Positions 19,545-29,418 of a stretch of 64,000 nt of DNA are shown here, one piece after another. Location: positions 1-64,000 of the forward strand of contig NZ_PKMZ01000009.1 in the NCBI RefSeq assembly GCF_002893625.1. Direction: 5' to 3'. The first letter of the stretch is position 1, and each line of letters starts with the position of its first letter. The notes under the pieces are model-generated. The model made no database searches. It saw only the letters and a program-made list of their open reading frames with translations, and was not told where the DNA came from. The position numbers and the translations under genes were made by a program. The stretch is from Mangrovicella endophytica (GTDB taxonomy: Bacteria > Pseudomonadota > Alphaproteobacteria > Rhizobiales > Rhizobiaceae).

Positions 19545-21038
19545 CTAGAAGCGCGGCAGGTCGGGGAATGCGGTCTGACCGCGATGAACATGCATGCGCC
19601 CAAGCTCGGCGCAGCGATGCAGCACGGGAAATACCTTGCCCGGGTTGAGCAGGTGCTTGTCGTCGAAGGCGCACTTCACCCGCTGCTGGTGCCGTAGATC
19701 GTCCTCGCCAAACATCTCCGGCATCAGGTCGCGCTTCTCGACGCCGACGCCGTGCTCGCCGGTCAAGACTCCGCCAACTTCGACGCACAGGCGCAGGATG
19801 TCGTTGCCAAAGGCCTCCGCGCGTTCGAGTTCGTCGCCGACGCTGGCATCGTAAAGGATCAGCGGGTGGAGGTTGCCGTCGCCGGCGTGGAAGACGTTGG
19901 CGACCTCCAGCCCATGCTTCTGCGATAGTGCCTTCATGCCGGCGAGCACACGCGGCAGTTCTTTCCTCGGGATGGTGCCGTCCATGCAGAGATAGTCCGG
20001 CGAGATCCTTCCGACGGCTGGAAATGCCGCCTTGCGACCCGCCCAGAAGGCGGCGCGCTCTGCATCCGACTGCGATACCCTGGCGGTGGTCGCGCCGTTG
20101 TCGCCCGCGATACGCTCCACCTCGCCAAGAAGATGGTCGACCTCCGCCGCCGGCCCGTCCAGTTCGACGATCAGCAGCGCCTCGACGTCCAGCGGATAGC
20201 CGGCATGGACGAAATCCTCGGCAGCGCGGATGGCCGGGCGGTCCATCATCTCCATGCCGCCGGCGATGATCCCCGCAGCAATGATCGCGGCGACGCAGGC
20301 GCCGGCCGATTCGCTCGTCGGAAAGCCGATAAGCACCGCGCGCGCGGTCTCAGGCGCCTGCAGGATGCGCACGGTCACCTCCGTGACGACGCCGAGCAGC
20401 CCCTCCGAACCCGTCATGAGGCCGAGCAGATCGTAGCCCTCGGCATCGAGATGCTTGCCGCCGAGCCTGACGATCTCGCCCTCCATCGTGACGAACTCAA
20501 TGCCAAGCACGTTGTTCGCCGTCAGCCCATATTTCAGGCAGTGAACGCCGCCGGAATTCTCCGCGACATTGCCGCCGATCGAGCAGGCGATCTGCGAGGA
20601 CGGGTCGGGCGCATAATAGAAGCCTTGATGCTCCACAGCCCTGGTGATGCCGAGATTGGTCACGCCCGGCTGCACCACCGCACACCGATTGTCGAAGTCG
20701 ATCTCGAGAATGCGGTTGAAGCGGGAGAGTACGAGGAGCACGCCATCCGCCAGCGGCAGCGCACCGCCCGAAAGCGAGGTGCCCGAGCCGCGTGGCACGA
20801 CGGGAATATCCTCGGCGTGGCAGTAGCGGAGGATGGCGGCCACTTGCTCCACCGTTTCGGGCAGCACCACGACCAGCGGCAGCTGGCGGTACGCGCTCAG
20901 ACCGTCCGTCTCGAAGACGCGCATGCCGCGCTCGACGTCGACCACCCCCTCGCCCGGCACGATGGCGCGCAGCGCCGCAACGATCGCCGCGCGGCGGCCG
21001 AGGATCGCCGGGTCCGGCTTTGGCATCGCAATCGGCAT
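19545..21038 (-). CDS. glcD: Glycolate oxidase FAD-linked catalytic subunit
   Basis: 497 residues. PCMH FAD-binding motif PRGSGTSLSGGALP, Gly-rich SIGGNVAENSGG, and the C-terminal HAGDGNLHP and GEHGVGVEKRDLMP segments mark GlcD. It oxidises glycolate (and D-lactate in some bacteria) to the 2-oxo acid. First gene of the minus-strand cluster glcD-uma2-glcE, with glcF further on. The glyoxylate produced could enter general carbon metabolism. Confidence 0.95.
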   Translation of the reverse strand: MPIAMPKPDPAILGRRAAIVAALRAIVPGEGVVDVERGMRVFETDGLSAYRQLPLVVVLPETVEQVAAILRYCHAEDIPVVPRGSGTSLSGGALPLADGVLLVLSRFNRILEIDFDNRCAVVQPGVTNLGITRAVEHQGFYYAPDPSSQIACSIGGNVAENSGGVHCLKYGLTANNVLGIEFVTMEGEIVRLGGKHLDAEGYDLLGLMTGSEGLLGVVTEVTVRILQAPETARAVLIGFPTSESAGACVAAIIAAGIIAGGMEMMDRPAIRAAEDFVHAGYPLDVEALLIVELDGPAAEVDHLLGEVERIAGDNGATTARVSQSDAERAAFWAGRKAAFPAVGRISPDYLCMDGTIPRKELPRVLAGMKALSQKHGLEVANVFHAGDGNLHPLILYDASVGDELERAEAFGNDILRLCVEVGGVLTGEHGVGVEKRDLMPEMFGEDDLRHQQRVKCAFDDKHLLNPGKVFPVLHRCAELGRMHVHRGQTAFPDLPRF

Positions 21039-21124
21039 TCACCCCTCCCGCTTCTGCCCTCGAAAGGTGAAGTATGGCGGGCCCGATTATGGCGTGCCGC
21101 GGCACAAACAACCAGACGACACGG

Positions 21125-22420
21125 TCAGTGCGGCCCATGATCGTCGACGTGACGCCGCCGGACGCCGCGCACGATGCGCCAGACCGCCAGCACCGCCACC
21201 GGGACGAAAGCGGCGATCAGCACCGGCGATCCAATCGGCAGCCCCTCATGTTCGAGGCCCTTGGCAACATAGCCGAACAGCCCGACGACATAATAGGCGA
21301 TCGCCGCCACCGACAGGCCCTCCACCGTCTGCTGCAGGCGTAGCTGCAGCTGCGCACGCCGGTTCATCGAAGCCAGAAGGTCGCGGTTCTGGTGCTCCAG
21401 TTCGACGTCGATGCGGGTGCGCAGGAGGTCGGCGGCACGCGCCAGCTTCTGCGACAGATTGGTCTGCCGCTCCTCCAGCGAGCGGCAGGTGCGCATGGCG
21501 GGCGCCATACGACGGGTCAGGAAGGCTCCCCAGCTCTCCTGCCCGGCGATCGGATGCTCGGCTACCGCAATCAGCCGCTCCCGGACGATCTCGTCATAGG
21601 CGCGGCTGGCGCCGAATCGATAGAGGACATAGGCGGCGGACGCCTCGACTTCGGCGGCCGCGAGTGTGATCTCCTTCAAGAGCGAACGGCTGTCCTCGCT
21701 TTCGCTCTTCATCTCCTCGGTGATGCGCGCCAACGTCGACTCGAGGACGCGCACCTGAGGACTGAGCGACTGCGCCAGGGGCAGGTTGAGAAGCGCCAGC
21801 GTGCGATAGATCTCGATCTCGATCAGCCGCATCGCGAGCGATCCCGCTCGCGCAGGCTGCAGCCCATCGTCGAGGACGAGGATGCGCGTCAGCCCATCGC
21901 CGTCCTGCCGGAAGTCCGTCGCGGCGCTGGCAAGCCCACCCTCCATGACGGAGTGGCAGAAGCTGGCGCGATCGAAGCTCGCCAACGCGGCCTGCCCTGC
22001 GGCGTCGTTAGCCCTGATCTCCAGACGCACGCCGGCCATCAGCGATCCGGGTGCGGCGAAGTCCGCGCCGAAGGGGTGGCCATCGACGGGGTCGCCGAAC
22101 CGCTCCGGCGACGGTCCTTCCCAGCTATAGGTCGAGAATTCGGTATGGCGCTCCCAACGCACCATCCCTTGTCCGAAGGCGAAGGCGTGGGTGCGTGCAT
22201 CGTCAGCTGGCGCCGGCACACCGCGGCGGATCGACATGTCCGACAGAAGGGCGCGGTCGCGTGCACCGCCATCCTCGGTCATGAAGGCGAGCACGATCAT
22301 CACGCGCGGCGTGTCGATCAGCGGGAACGGCCGCGCATGGATCTCGCCGAGCACGATCGCGCGCCGCGGATCGGCCTCGATCGGCTCGACCGTACGCTGC
22401 CGGAACGTCGCATTCTCCAT
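21125..22420 (-). CDS. DUF3422 family membrane-anchored protein
   Basis: 431 residues. The N-terminal motif L-G-E-I-H-A-R-P-F-P and a long alpha-helical middle (RTRIDVELEHQNRDLLASMN) followed by two C-terminal membrane helices (about 367-387 and 396-416) match DUF3422 of alpha- and betaproteobacteria. The large N-terminal part is probably cytoplasmic. No function is established for the family. It is transcribed alone, upstream of and parallel to glcD, and divergent from the DUF29 gene. Confidence 0.85.
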   Translation of the reverse strand: MENATFRQRTVEPIEADPRRAIVLGEIHARPFPLIDTPRVMIVLAFMTEDGGARDRALLSDMSIRRGVPAPADDARTHAFAFGQGMVRWERHTEFSTYSWEGPSPERFGDPVDGHPFGADFAAPGSLMAGVRLEIRANDAAGQAALASFDRASFCHSVMEGGLASAATDFRQDGDGLTRILVLDDGLQPARAGSLAMRLIEIEIYRTLALLNLPLAQSLSPQVRVLESTLARITEEMKSESEDSRSLLKEITLAAAEVEASAAYVLYRFGASRAYDEIVRERLIAVAEHPIAGQESWGAFLTRRMAPAMRTCRSLEERQTNLSQKLARAADLLRTRIDVELEHQNRDLLASMNRRAQLQLRLQQTVEGLSVAAIAYYVVGLFGYVAKGLEHEGLPIGSPVLIAAFVPVAVLAVWRIVRGVRRRHVDDHGPH

Positions 22421-22610
22421 TCGCAGCTCTGCCCCATGTGCTGCGTGCCCGCACCGTTGCTAGCCCGAAAGGAGCGGAGGCGAAAGACGGGGCGACCGCC
22501 GGCCGCCTGGACGCAGGGTACCGGGACAATGGACCGCAGCGCCGATGCCTGCTGCATTACGCCCGCAAACGACTTTAGCTTGAGGGACCGATGAGGAAGG
22601 AGGCGACCGC

Positions 22611-23074
22611 ATGAGCCTCGCCAAGGACAAGCCGTATTACAAGACACCCTCCGACTACGAGGACGACGTCTATGCCTGGTCGATGGAGCAGGCGCAGCTT
22701 CTGCGCCTCGGCCGCTCTCGCGAGGCGGACTTGCCGAACATCATCGAGGAGATCGAGAGCTTGGGTCACGAGCAGCGCCGGGCTTTAGGCTCTAGCTACC
22801 GTGTCCTGATCGCTCACCTTCTGAAATGGCAGCACCAGCCGCAGCGCCGAGCCCGCTCGTGGCTGCTGACGATCGGGCGCGAGCGCGACAACTCGAGTCC
22901 CGGGAAGAGGACAACCTCTCTTTGCGAACTGCGGCCAGTTCGCTTGTCGAGGACATCTATCCGAAGGCGGTGCGACAGGCAGCGCGCGAGACCGGCCTGC
23001 CGCGTGAAACCTTCCCGGCAGCATCTCCCTACTCGATCGACTTCTTGCGGGACCATGAGGCGATGCCCGACTGA
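22611..23074 (+). pseudogene. DUF29 family gene, broken by a frameshift
   Basis: AGGAGG precedes the ATG. The first 90 codons or so give a clear DUF29 N-terminus (YEDDVYAWSMEQAQLLRLGR, IIEEIESLGHEQRRALGSS, LLKWQHQPQRRARSWLLTI). The rest of the domain (SLVEDIYPKAVRQAARETGL, ETFPAASPYSIDFL) is in a different frame and ends at 23074. The break is near 22875-22900 and is consistent with one lost base. Left in the original frame, translation runs on through unrelated sequence and into the next gene. DUF29 proteins are small, of unknown function. A sequencing error is an alternative. Confidence 0.75.
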
Positions 23075-23128
23075 TATCCAGGTGGGCCAGCCAAGCCGCC
23101 GGCGATCCAGTCTCCAGACACACGCCTT

Positions 23129-23153
23129 GGAACGAGCGCGTCCTGTTACCGTT
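23129..23153 (+). promoter_or_regulatory. EcfG-type general-stress promoter of the 74-residue protein
   Basis: GGAAC (23129-23133), exactly 16 nt, CGTT (23150-23153), 27 nt before the ATG. This is the second perfect match in the window to the alphaproteobacterial EcfG pattern. Confidence 0.8.
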
Positions 23154-23180
23154 TTGCGCCCGACACATGGAGGACTTCCA

Positions 23181-23405
23181 ATGAGTAATCTCGAGACGAA
23201 CGCCACGACCAGCGCCCTCGACAAGGACGAGACCCGCCAGTCGACGGAGGCGCCGCCGATGCAGGAGAAGCGGGAGGAACAGCGCATTCCGGGCGACCAG
23301 GAGAGGCCGCTGTCAAAGGACGAAGTTGTGGATGTCGGGCTCGAGGACACGTTCCCGGCCTCGGACCCGGTTACGCCCAAGCACATCGACGGTCCGAACA
23401 ACTGA
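23181..23405 (+). CDS. Small acidic stress-associated protein of unknown function
   Basis: 74 residues, highly charged, no membrane segment, preceded by TGGAGG. The C-terminal EDTFPASDPV segment is a motif seen in many short rhizobial proteins of unknown function. The ATG at 23181 is in the same frame as the broken DUF29 gene, but it has its own EcfG promoter, ribosome-binding site and terminator, so it is a separate transcription unit. A general-stress role is inferred only from the promoter. Confidence 0.75.
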   Translation: MSNLETNATTSALDKDETRQSTEAPPMQEKREEQRIPGDQERPLSKDEVVDVGLEDTFPASDPVTPKHIDGPNN

Positions 23406-23435
23406 TCGCAGCGGCGACGCGGCGACATGGATGAC

Positions 23436-23471
23436 AAAAAAGCCCGCGCCACATCGGCGCGGGCTTTTTTG
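23436..23471. terminator. Bidirectional terminator
   Basis: AAAAAAGCCCGCGCC, ACATC loop, GGCGCGGGCTTTTTT. Flanked by A and T runs, it can stop both the small stress gene on the plus strand and the SDR gene on the minus strand. Confidence 0.92.
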
Positions 23472-23479
23472 TCGAAGCT

Positions 23480-24277
23480 TCAGTTCTGAACCGCCTGCAC
23501 CGATCCGCCGTCGACACGGACATTGGCGCCGTTGACGAAGGAGGCCCGCTCCGAGACGAGCAGCGCGATCACCGCCGCGACCTCTTCCGGCTTGCCGCGG
23601 CGCTTCTGGACAATGCCCGGTCGCTCCTCGTTCAGGAAGGTCTCGATTGCGTTCTCGAAGGACGTGCCCTTCTCCTCGGCGCGCTGCTTCATCATTCCGT
23701 CGGTCATCGGGGTCTCGATAAAGGCTGGGGCCACCGTGTTGCACAGGATGCCGTGCGCCGCCTCCTGGTAGGAGAGGTTCTTCACGAAAGCCGCCAGTGC
23801 AGCCTTGGCCGTGTTGTAGGTCGCCTCCTCCCAGTAGGGTTGAACCGCATTCTCGGACGTGATGCAGACGAAGCGGCCCCAGCCTTTTTCGCGCATCGCC
23901 GGAAATGTCGCACGAGCCACGCGAACGGCGGAGAAGAAGTCGATCTGCCAGGCTTCCTCGTAATCCTCGTCGCTCATCTCCAGCGGATGCCCTTTGGCAC
24001 CGGTCACGCCGGCCGTGTGGACGACGATGTCGATTGCTCCGAACTTCCTGCGCCCTGCTTCGACGAGCGCATCGACATCGCGCTGCTTCGTCACGTCGGC
24101 CTTCTGGCAGATGGCATCGACCCCGAGCGCCGGGACCTCTTTCTCCAAATCGCCGATGTCCAGATCGCTCAGCACCAGCCGCACGCCTTCAGCAGCAAGT
24201 GCCTGCGCCGTTGCAAAGCCGATACCGCCGCAGGCGCCGGTGATCAGCGCCACGCGCCCTGCAAGTCCGAGATCCAT
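23480..24277 (-). CDS. SDR family NAD(P)-dependent oxidoreductase
   Basis: 265 residues, classical short-chain dehydrogenase. Cofactor loop TGACGGIG (13-20), an Asp after beta-2 (VLSDLD) that suggests NAD preference, HTAG in place of NNAG (87-90), catalytic S141, Y154 and K158 (YNTAK), and the C-terminal GANVRVDGG. The substrate cannot be predicted; neighbours give no pathway. Divergent from rsmE. Confidence 0.88.
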   Translation of the reverse strand: MDLGLAGRVALITGACGGIGFATAQALAAEGVRLVLSDLDIGDLEKEVPALGVDAICQKADVTKQRDVDALVEAGRRKFGAIDIVVHTAGVTGAKGHPLEMSDEDYEEAWQIDFFSAVRVARATFPAMREKGWGRFVCITSENAVQPYWEEATYNTAKAALAAFVKNLSYQEAAHGILCNTVAPAFIETPMTDGMMKQRAEEKGTSFENAIETFLNEERPGIVQKRRGKPEEVAAVIALLVSERASFVNGANVRVDGGSVQAVQN

Positions 24278-24392
24278 CCTCTATCCTTCGCCATTCGTTA
24301 GCTGGGCAGACAACGGCAGGCGTGGCCTTAGGTTTCGCGCCGCACGTCGACGTGAGAGCCTGCCCGCAAGCACCGACAAATCGAGAGTACCG

Positions 24393-25139
24393 ATGCCCAG
24401 CCATGACTTCCGCAGCCCCCGGCTCTTCCTGGACACGCCGCTGGCCGAGGGCGCGGCGATCGACGCTTCGCCGGAGCAGGCGAACTACCTGCTGAACGTC
24501 ATGCGCCTCGACGAGACCAGCCCACTCCTTGTCTTCAACGGACGCGACGGCGAATGGCGTGCGCGCCTCGAGCGCACGGGCAAGAAGAAGGCGGCCATCG
24601 TGCCTCTCACTGAAGCGCGTCCGCAGCCACCGGCGCCGGATCTCGTCTATCTCTTTGCGCCGCTGAAGCAGGCGCGGCTCGACTACATGGTGCAGAAGGC
24701 CGTCGAGATGGGCGCCGGTGTGCTTCAGCCGGTCATGACGCAGCACACGCAAGTCTCGCGCTTCAACACCGAGCGCATGCGCGCCAACGCCATCGAGGCC
24801 GCCGAGCAATGCGGCATCCTGTCGATCCCGGACTGCCGGGAGCCGCTGAAGCTGACGCAACTCCTGGAGGATTGGGACCGCTCCCGGCGGCTGATCTTCT
24901 GCGACGAGCGCGAGGATGCCGCCGATGCCATCGACGTTCTGCGGCGCGAAGCGGGACGCTCGCTGGCTCTGCTGATCGGCCCGGAGGGCGGGTTTTCCGA
25001 GGCCGAGCGGGTGATGCTGCACGCACTCGACTTCGTGACCGTGCTGTCGCTCGGGCCGCGTATCCTGCGGGCCGACACCGCGGCCGTCGCGGCGCTGGCG
25101 GTGATCCAGGCCGCGGTCGGCGACTGGCGCGCGTCCTGA
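24393..25139 (+). CDS. rsmE: 16S rRNA (uracil(1498)-N3)-methyltransferase
   Basis: 248 residues. SPOUT-fold RNA methyltransferase that methylates U1498 of 16S rRNA with S-adenosylmethionine. The C-terminal knot motifs [13 protein letters not shown] and [16 protein letters not shown] are characteristic, as is the N-terminal RLFLDTPL with HYLxxVxR-like NYLLNVMRL. The ATG at 24393 gives family length, although the frame is open far upstream across the SDR promoter. Confidence 0.93.
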   Translation: MPSHDFRSPRLFLDTPLAEGAAIDASPEQANYLLNVMRLDETSPLLVFNGRDGEWRARLERTGKKKAAIVPLTEARPQPPAPDLVYLFAPLKQARLDYMVQKAVEMGAGVLQPVMTQHTQVSRFNTERMRANAIEAAEQCGILSIPDCREPLKLTQLLEDWDRSRRLIFCDEREDAADAIDVLRREAGRSLALLIGPEGGFSEAERVMLHALDFVTVLSLGPRILRADTAAVAALAVIQAAVGDWRAS

Positions 25140-25152
25140 GGATCGGTCAGAC

Positions 25153-25171
25153 GCCCGGCGCACAGCCGGGC
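25153..25171 (+). terminator. Hairpin after rsmE
   Basis: GCCCGGC-GCACA-GCCGGGC, a perfect 7-bp stem 13 nt after the stop codon. There is no T run, so termination is uncertain. Confidence 0.4.
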
Positions 25172-25286
25172 TTGGCCGCATCGTCAACGCGAAATGAGTT
25201 GCGGCCGGACGTGAAAGTCTCAACAAGACGCTGGAATCGAAGAACGATGGACCCGACGGGCGAATCGAAGCTGGCGGAGGGCGCTC

Positions 25287-26660
25287 ATGGCGCGCGACAC
25301 GACGGATATGACCCCGATCGCTTCGGTGGACGATCTCGTCAGCTACATGCGCTCCGGCGAGAAGCCGGCAGCGGATTTCCGGATCGGAACCGAGCACGAG
25401 AAGTTCGGCTACTACACCAGCGATCTTTCGCCGGTTCCCTATGAAGGCGAGCGCGGCATCCGCCGCCTGCTCGAGACGATGCAGAGGCTGACCGGCTGGG
25501 AGCCGATCACCGACGATGGCCGCATCATCGGTCTTGCCGGCGGTCCCGGCGAGGGCGCGATCTCGCTGGAGCCCGGCGGACAGTTCGAGCTGTCCGGCGC
25601 ACCGCTTGCATCGATCCACGAGACCTGCCGCGAGTCCAACGCGCATCTGACACAGGTGCGCAAGGCCGCCGGTGAGCTCGGCATCGCCTTCCTCGGCATC
25701 GGCTCCAGCCCGCTCTGGAGCCTCGCCGATACGCCGATCATGCCCAAATCGCGCTACGAGATCATGCGCAACTACATGCCGAAGGTCGGCACGCGCGGCC
25801 TCGACATGATGTTCCGGACCTCGACGATCCAGGTCAATCTCGATTTCTCCAGCGCTTCCGACATGGCGGCGAAGATGCGGGTCGGCATGCGGCTGCAGGC
25901 GGTCGCCTCCGCCCTCTTCGCCAATTCGCCCTTCACCGAAGGCGCCCCCAACGGACTCGTCTCCTGGCGCTCCGACGTCTGGTCCGACGTCGACAACCAG
26001 CGATCGGGCCTGCTGCCCTTCGTCTTCGAGCCCGGTTTCAGCTATCGCGACTACGTCGAATGGGCGCTCGACGTGCCGATGTATTTTGTCATGCGCGACG
26101 GGCAGTATCATCAGGCGACCGACGTCACCTTCCGGCAGTTCATGGACGGCGCGCTCACCGGCCGCATCCCCAATCCGGAGCCGACCATCGGCGACTGGAC
26201 GAACCACCTCTCGACGCTTTTCCCGGACGTGCGGCTGAAGCGATTCATCGAGATGCGCGGCGCCGATGGCGGCCCCTGGCGCGGCATCTGCGCACTGCCG
26301 GCCTACTGGGTCGGGCTTCTCTATGACGAGGGAGCGCTTGCGGAGGTCGAGGCGCTGACTCGAGACTTCAGCTTCGCCGAGGTCGCAGCGCTTCGCGCCG
26401 CCGTGCCGCGCACCGGGCTGAAGACGCCGTTCAGGGACGGCACCGTTCTCGATGTGGCGCGAAAGACGGTCGAGATTGCCCGGCGCGGCCTCGTCTCGCG
26501 CAATCGCCTCAACGAGGACGGCTACGACGAGAGCATCTTCCTCGGGCCCCTGGAGGAGATCGTCGCGCGCGGCACCACGGCGGCCGAAGAGCTGGTGCGG
26601 CTCTACGAGACGCAGTGGGACCGCTCGATGCGCCGCGTATTCGAGCAGCTCACCTACTGA
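25287..26660 (+). CDS. gshA: Glutamate-cysteine ligase (plant/alphaproteobacterial type)
   Basis: 457 residues. Ligates L-glutamate and L-cysteine with ATP, the first step of glutathione synthesis. FRIGTEHEKFGY, EPGGQFELSGA (metal and ATP binding) and YMPKVGTRGLDMMFRTST are typical of the GCS2 class shared by alphaproteobacteria and plants rather than the E. coli class. GGAGG lies 7 nt before the ATG. It may be cotranscribed with rsmE, 147 nt upstream. Confidence 0.93.
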   Translation: MARDTTDMTPIASVDDLVSYMRSGEKPAADFRIGTEHEKFGYYTSDLSPVPYEGERGIRRLLETMQRLTGWEPITDDGRIIGLAGGPGEGAISLEPGGQFELSGAPLASIHETCRESNAHLTQVRKAAGELGIAFLGIGSSPLWSLADTPIMPKSRYEIMRNYMPKVGTRGLDMMFRTSTIQVNLDFSSASDMAAKMRVGMRLQAVASALFANSPFTEGAPNGLVSWRSDVWSDVDNQRSGLLPFVFEPGFSYRDYVEWALDVPMYFVMRDGQYHQATDVTFRQFMDGALTGRIPNPEPTIGDWTNHLSTLFPDVRLKRFIEMRGADGGPWRGICALPAYWVGLLYDEGALAEVEALTRDFSFAEVAALRAAVPRTGLKTPFRDGTVLDVARKTVEIARRGLVSRNRLNEDGYDESIFLGPLEEIVARGTTAAEELVRLYETQWDRSMRRVFEQLTY

Positions 26661-26849
26661 TCCGGACGCAGTTACACCGCGCGAACGGCCGGATTTGCTG
26701 CGAGAGCGTTCGGCCGTGACGCGGTGGGCGCGATGGCCGCGTTCTTACCGGCCGAACAATATTCCCGCGACGAAACGACTTGGCAGATGCGGCCGGGCGC
26801 CCCATTGTAGCGGACAGTGCTTTTCGCGGGGATGCCGGTACGGCGCACG

Positions 26850-27785
26850 ATGACCGACTATTTCGACTGGCTGGCGGCGAGCGAGTCCGGCGCGGCGATA
26901 GAGCGGCTCGGCGAGCAGTTTCGGCTGAGCCATGAGGAGCTGCGGCGCGCCACCGATGCACTGGTTCCGGCCTTCGTGCTCGCCATGCAGCGTGCCTTCA
27001 GCGATCCGAATGGCTGGGCTGAGATGGCCGGCCAGTTTCCCACATTCATCCCGATGCGCGCGGGCGCGACACCGGACAGCTCGACCGAGCCGGCGCGTCA
27101 GTTTCTCCGCCATGTCTTCGGTTCCGCCGCACTGATCAACGCAGTGGCTCGGCAGGCCTCTGTCGCCAGCGGCATAGCACCCGACACGATCGAGAAGCTG
27201 ATGACGCCGCTCGGCGCGATGACCCTCGACGTCATGACGCGCATGGTCCTGGCGGGCATGACGCGCCAGCAGTCTCCGCTCGCGGCTGGCGACTACAACA
27301 GCGCCGTTGCAGAACTGATGCGCCGCGGCGCCAATGCCGTCGAGGCGATGGGACGGCCCTCCGGCGGACCGGAGGTAACGGGGCGCAAGCAGCAGGCCGG
27401 CGCGGCCACCTATCTGGAACAGGTCTTCGCCGATGCGTTGAAGGGCGAGTCGCCCTGGCTCCCGTTTCTGTCGGCAGGGGCCGCCGATGCCACGCGCCGC
27501 GCCGCATCCGATCAGCGGCCTCAGGATTTCTTCACCGCCTTTACCGGCCTCTTCGACACGTTCATGCGCGCACCGGCAGCGCCGCCCGCGTCGACGTCCA
27601 CCGGCGCGTCATCGGGCGCGTCACGTGCCGATGATGCCGGCAGAACCTCTCCTGCCGGCACCGGCGAGCCCGCAGTCCCGCCATTTCCGCAGGGGCTCGC
27701 CAACGACTATGCCCGGGACATGATGGCGTTGTTCGAGCGCTATTATGCCGCCGGCAAGGAATCATCGGATAAGGCCGGAGCGTGA
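26850..27785 (+). CDS. DUF937-like protein
   Basis: 311 residues. The N-terminal 150 residues contain two helical repeats of DUF937 type (ERLGEQFRLSHEELRRATDA, HVFGSAALINAVARQASVAS then IAPDTIEKLMTPL), similar to rhizobial proteins of unknown function. A proline/alanine/serine-rich linker follows (about 245-285) and then a short C-terminal helix (FPQGLANDYARDMMALFERY). No signal peptide. The start is uncertain: ATG 26850, ATG 26832 and GTG 26817 are all possible, none with a strong ribosome-binding site. Confidence 0.6.
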   Translation: MTDYFDWLAASESGAAIERLGEQFRLSHEELRRATDALVPAFVLAMQRAFSDPNGWAEMAGQFPTFIPMRAGATPDSSTEPARQFLRHVFGSAALINAVARQASVASGIAPDTIEKLMTPLGAMTLDVMTRMVLAGMTRQQSPLAAGDYNSAVAELMRRGANAVEAMGRPSGGPEVTGRKQQAGAATYLEQVFADALKGESPWLPFLSAGAADATRRAASDQRPQDFFTAFTGLFDTFMRAPAAPPASTSTGASSGASRADDAGRTSPAGTGEPAVPPFPQGLANDYARDMMALFERYYAAGKESSDKAGA

Positions 27786-27934
27786 TGCGGCCGTGACCCC
27801 ACCCCCCGAGCGCCGGATGCGAGTCATCGTCCGGTGCCAGAACGTCCTGCCAGCGCCGCCATGCGCTCGCCGGTGCCTCGCCGCATAGGCGGGTCCAGGA
27901 TGACCCGCCACTCCTTCGCCCTCCGGACGAAATC

Positions 27935-29242
27935 ATGCTTCTGACCAATTTTCTGATCGTCATCTTTCTGATCCTGCTCAATGGCTTTTTCGCCATGTCC
28001 GAGCTGGCCGTCGTGTCCGCCAAGCGCGTGCGCCTCCAGCAGATGGAGAAGGCCGGCAGCCGCGGCGCGACCCGCGCGCTGAAGCTGATCGAGGATCCGA
28101 CCAGCTTCCTGTCCACCGTTCAGGTCGGCATCACGCTCGTCGGCATCTTCGCCGGTGCCTATGGCGGCTCGGTCTTCGCAGAGCCGCTGGCCGCGGTGCT
28201 GCAGCCCTACCTCGGCAACAACGCCGACACCGTTGCCTTCGCGATCGTCGTCATCATCATCACCTATCTGTCGCTGATCCTCGGCGAACTCGTGCCGAAG
28301 CGCTTCGCCCTCAGGCACGCCGAATCGATCGCCGTCGCCGTGGCGCCGATCATGAGCACCATCGCCACCGTCGGACTGCCGATCGTATGGCTGCTGCGGG
28401 TATCGACGGAAGCGGTGTCACGCCTGTTCGGCTCCTCGCCCGGCGATGGCGACGCCGTGACCGAGGAGGACGTCAAGGCGATGATCGCCGAGGGCACGCA
28501 GCTCGGCGTCTTCGAGCCGAAGGAGCGGGAGATGCTGGAGAACGTCATCCGCATCGCCGATCGCGCCGTCCGCTCCATCATGGTGCCGCGGCCGGACGTC
28601 GTCTGGCTTGATCTCGCCGATGCGCCGGACGTCATACTGGACGAGATCCGCGCCACCGGCCATTCACGCTTTCCCGTCAGCGACCGCGAAAGCGACGATA
28701 TCGTCGGCATCGTCCAGACGAAGGACCTGCTCGAGCAGATCAGCAAGAACGGCACGATCGATCTCCCCGCTGCGATGCGCGAGCCGATCTATGTTCATGA
28801 GACGATGCCGATCCTGAAGCTTCTCGAACGCTTCCGCTCATCCAACCTGCACATGGCGATCGTGCTCGACGAATACGGCTCCTTCGAAGGTGTCGTGACG
28901 CCGACCGATATTCTGGTCGGGATTGCCGGCGCTCTGCCTGAAGGCGCCGAGGAGGACATGACGGCGATCCAGCGCGAGGATGGATCCTGGCTGGTTGACG
29001 CCGCCATGCCCATTGATGCGGTGGAAGACAGGCTGCAGACCGTCCGCTTCCCTGCCACGCGCGATTACGAGACGCTGGCCGGCTTCGTGCTCGATCGCCT
29101 CGGTCACATCCCCGAGGTCGGCGAGGTGATGGAATGGGAGGGCTGGCGGTTCGAAGTCATCGATCTCGACGGCCGGCGCATCGACAAGCTGATGATGATG
29201 CCGCCCAAGCCCGCCGCCGACATGGGCGATCCCGAGGCTTGA
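27935..29242 (+). CDS. CNNM/CorC (hemolysin-like) family membrane protein
   Basis: 435 residues: an N-terminal DUF21/CNNM membrane domain (helices at about 1-25, 65-90, 95-120, 130-150), a tandem CBS pair (MVPRPDVVWLDL..., MREPIYVHETMPI...), and a C-terminal CorC_HlyC domain (VDAAMPIDAVEDRL ... GWRFEVIDLDGRRID). The family is linked to magnesium or cobalt efflux; the hemolysin name is historical. Confidence 0.9.
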   Translation: MLLTNFLIVIFLILLNGFFAMSELAVVSAKRVRLQQMEKAGSRGATRALKLIEDPTSFLSTVQVGITLVGIFAGAYGGSVFAEPLAAVLQPYLGNNADTVAFAIVVIIITYLSLILGELVPKRFALRHAESIAVAVAPIMSTIATVGLPIVWLLRVSTEAVSRLFGSSPGDGDAVTEEDVKAMIAEGTQLGVFEPKEREMLENVIRIADRAVRSIMVPRPDVVWLDLADAPDVILDEIRATGHSRFPVSDRESDDIVGIVQTKDLLEQISKNGTIDLPAAMREPIYVHETMPILKLLERFRSSNLHMAIVLDEYGSFEGVVTPTDILVGIAGALPEGAEEDMTAIQREDGSWLVDAAMPIDAVEDRLQTVRFPATRDYETLAGFVLDRLGHIPEVGEVMEWEGWRFEVIDLDGRRIDKLMMMPPKPAADMGDPEA

Positions 29243-29322
29243 TGCGGCACCCGCCGGGCTGGAACGCCTGCGGTCGCGGACCGGCGCGATCTGCGTCTGA
29301 AGATTTTGGCGGCTCCGAATGA

Positions 29323-29356
29323 AAAAGGGCTGCGCTTCTCCAGCGCAGCCCTTTTC
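29323..29356 (+). terminator. Terminator after the CorC-family gene
   Basis: A perfect 14-bp stem, AAAAGGGCTGCGCT (29323-29336) with AGCGCAGCCCTTTT (29342-29355). It is symmetric and can also serve the convergent DUF1127 gene. Confidence 0.9.
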
Positions 29357-29418
29357 ACTCGGCGTAAGGGACGGCAGGCGTTCAGCCCCACACACGAGGC
29401 TCAAGCCTGCAGTGCAGC

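Noticed and set aside
22611-23405. One continuous 264-residue protein joining DUF29 and the small stress protein
   Set aside because: The middle third is Arg/Ser/Cys-rich out-of-frame translation. The true DUF29 C-terminus is in another frame, and the second part has its own promoter, ribosome-binding site and ATG.
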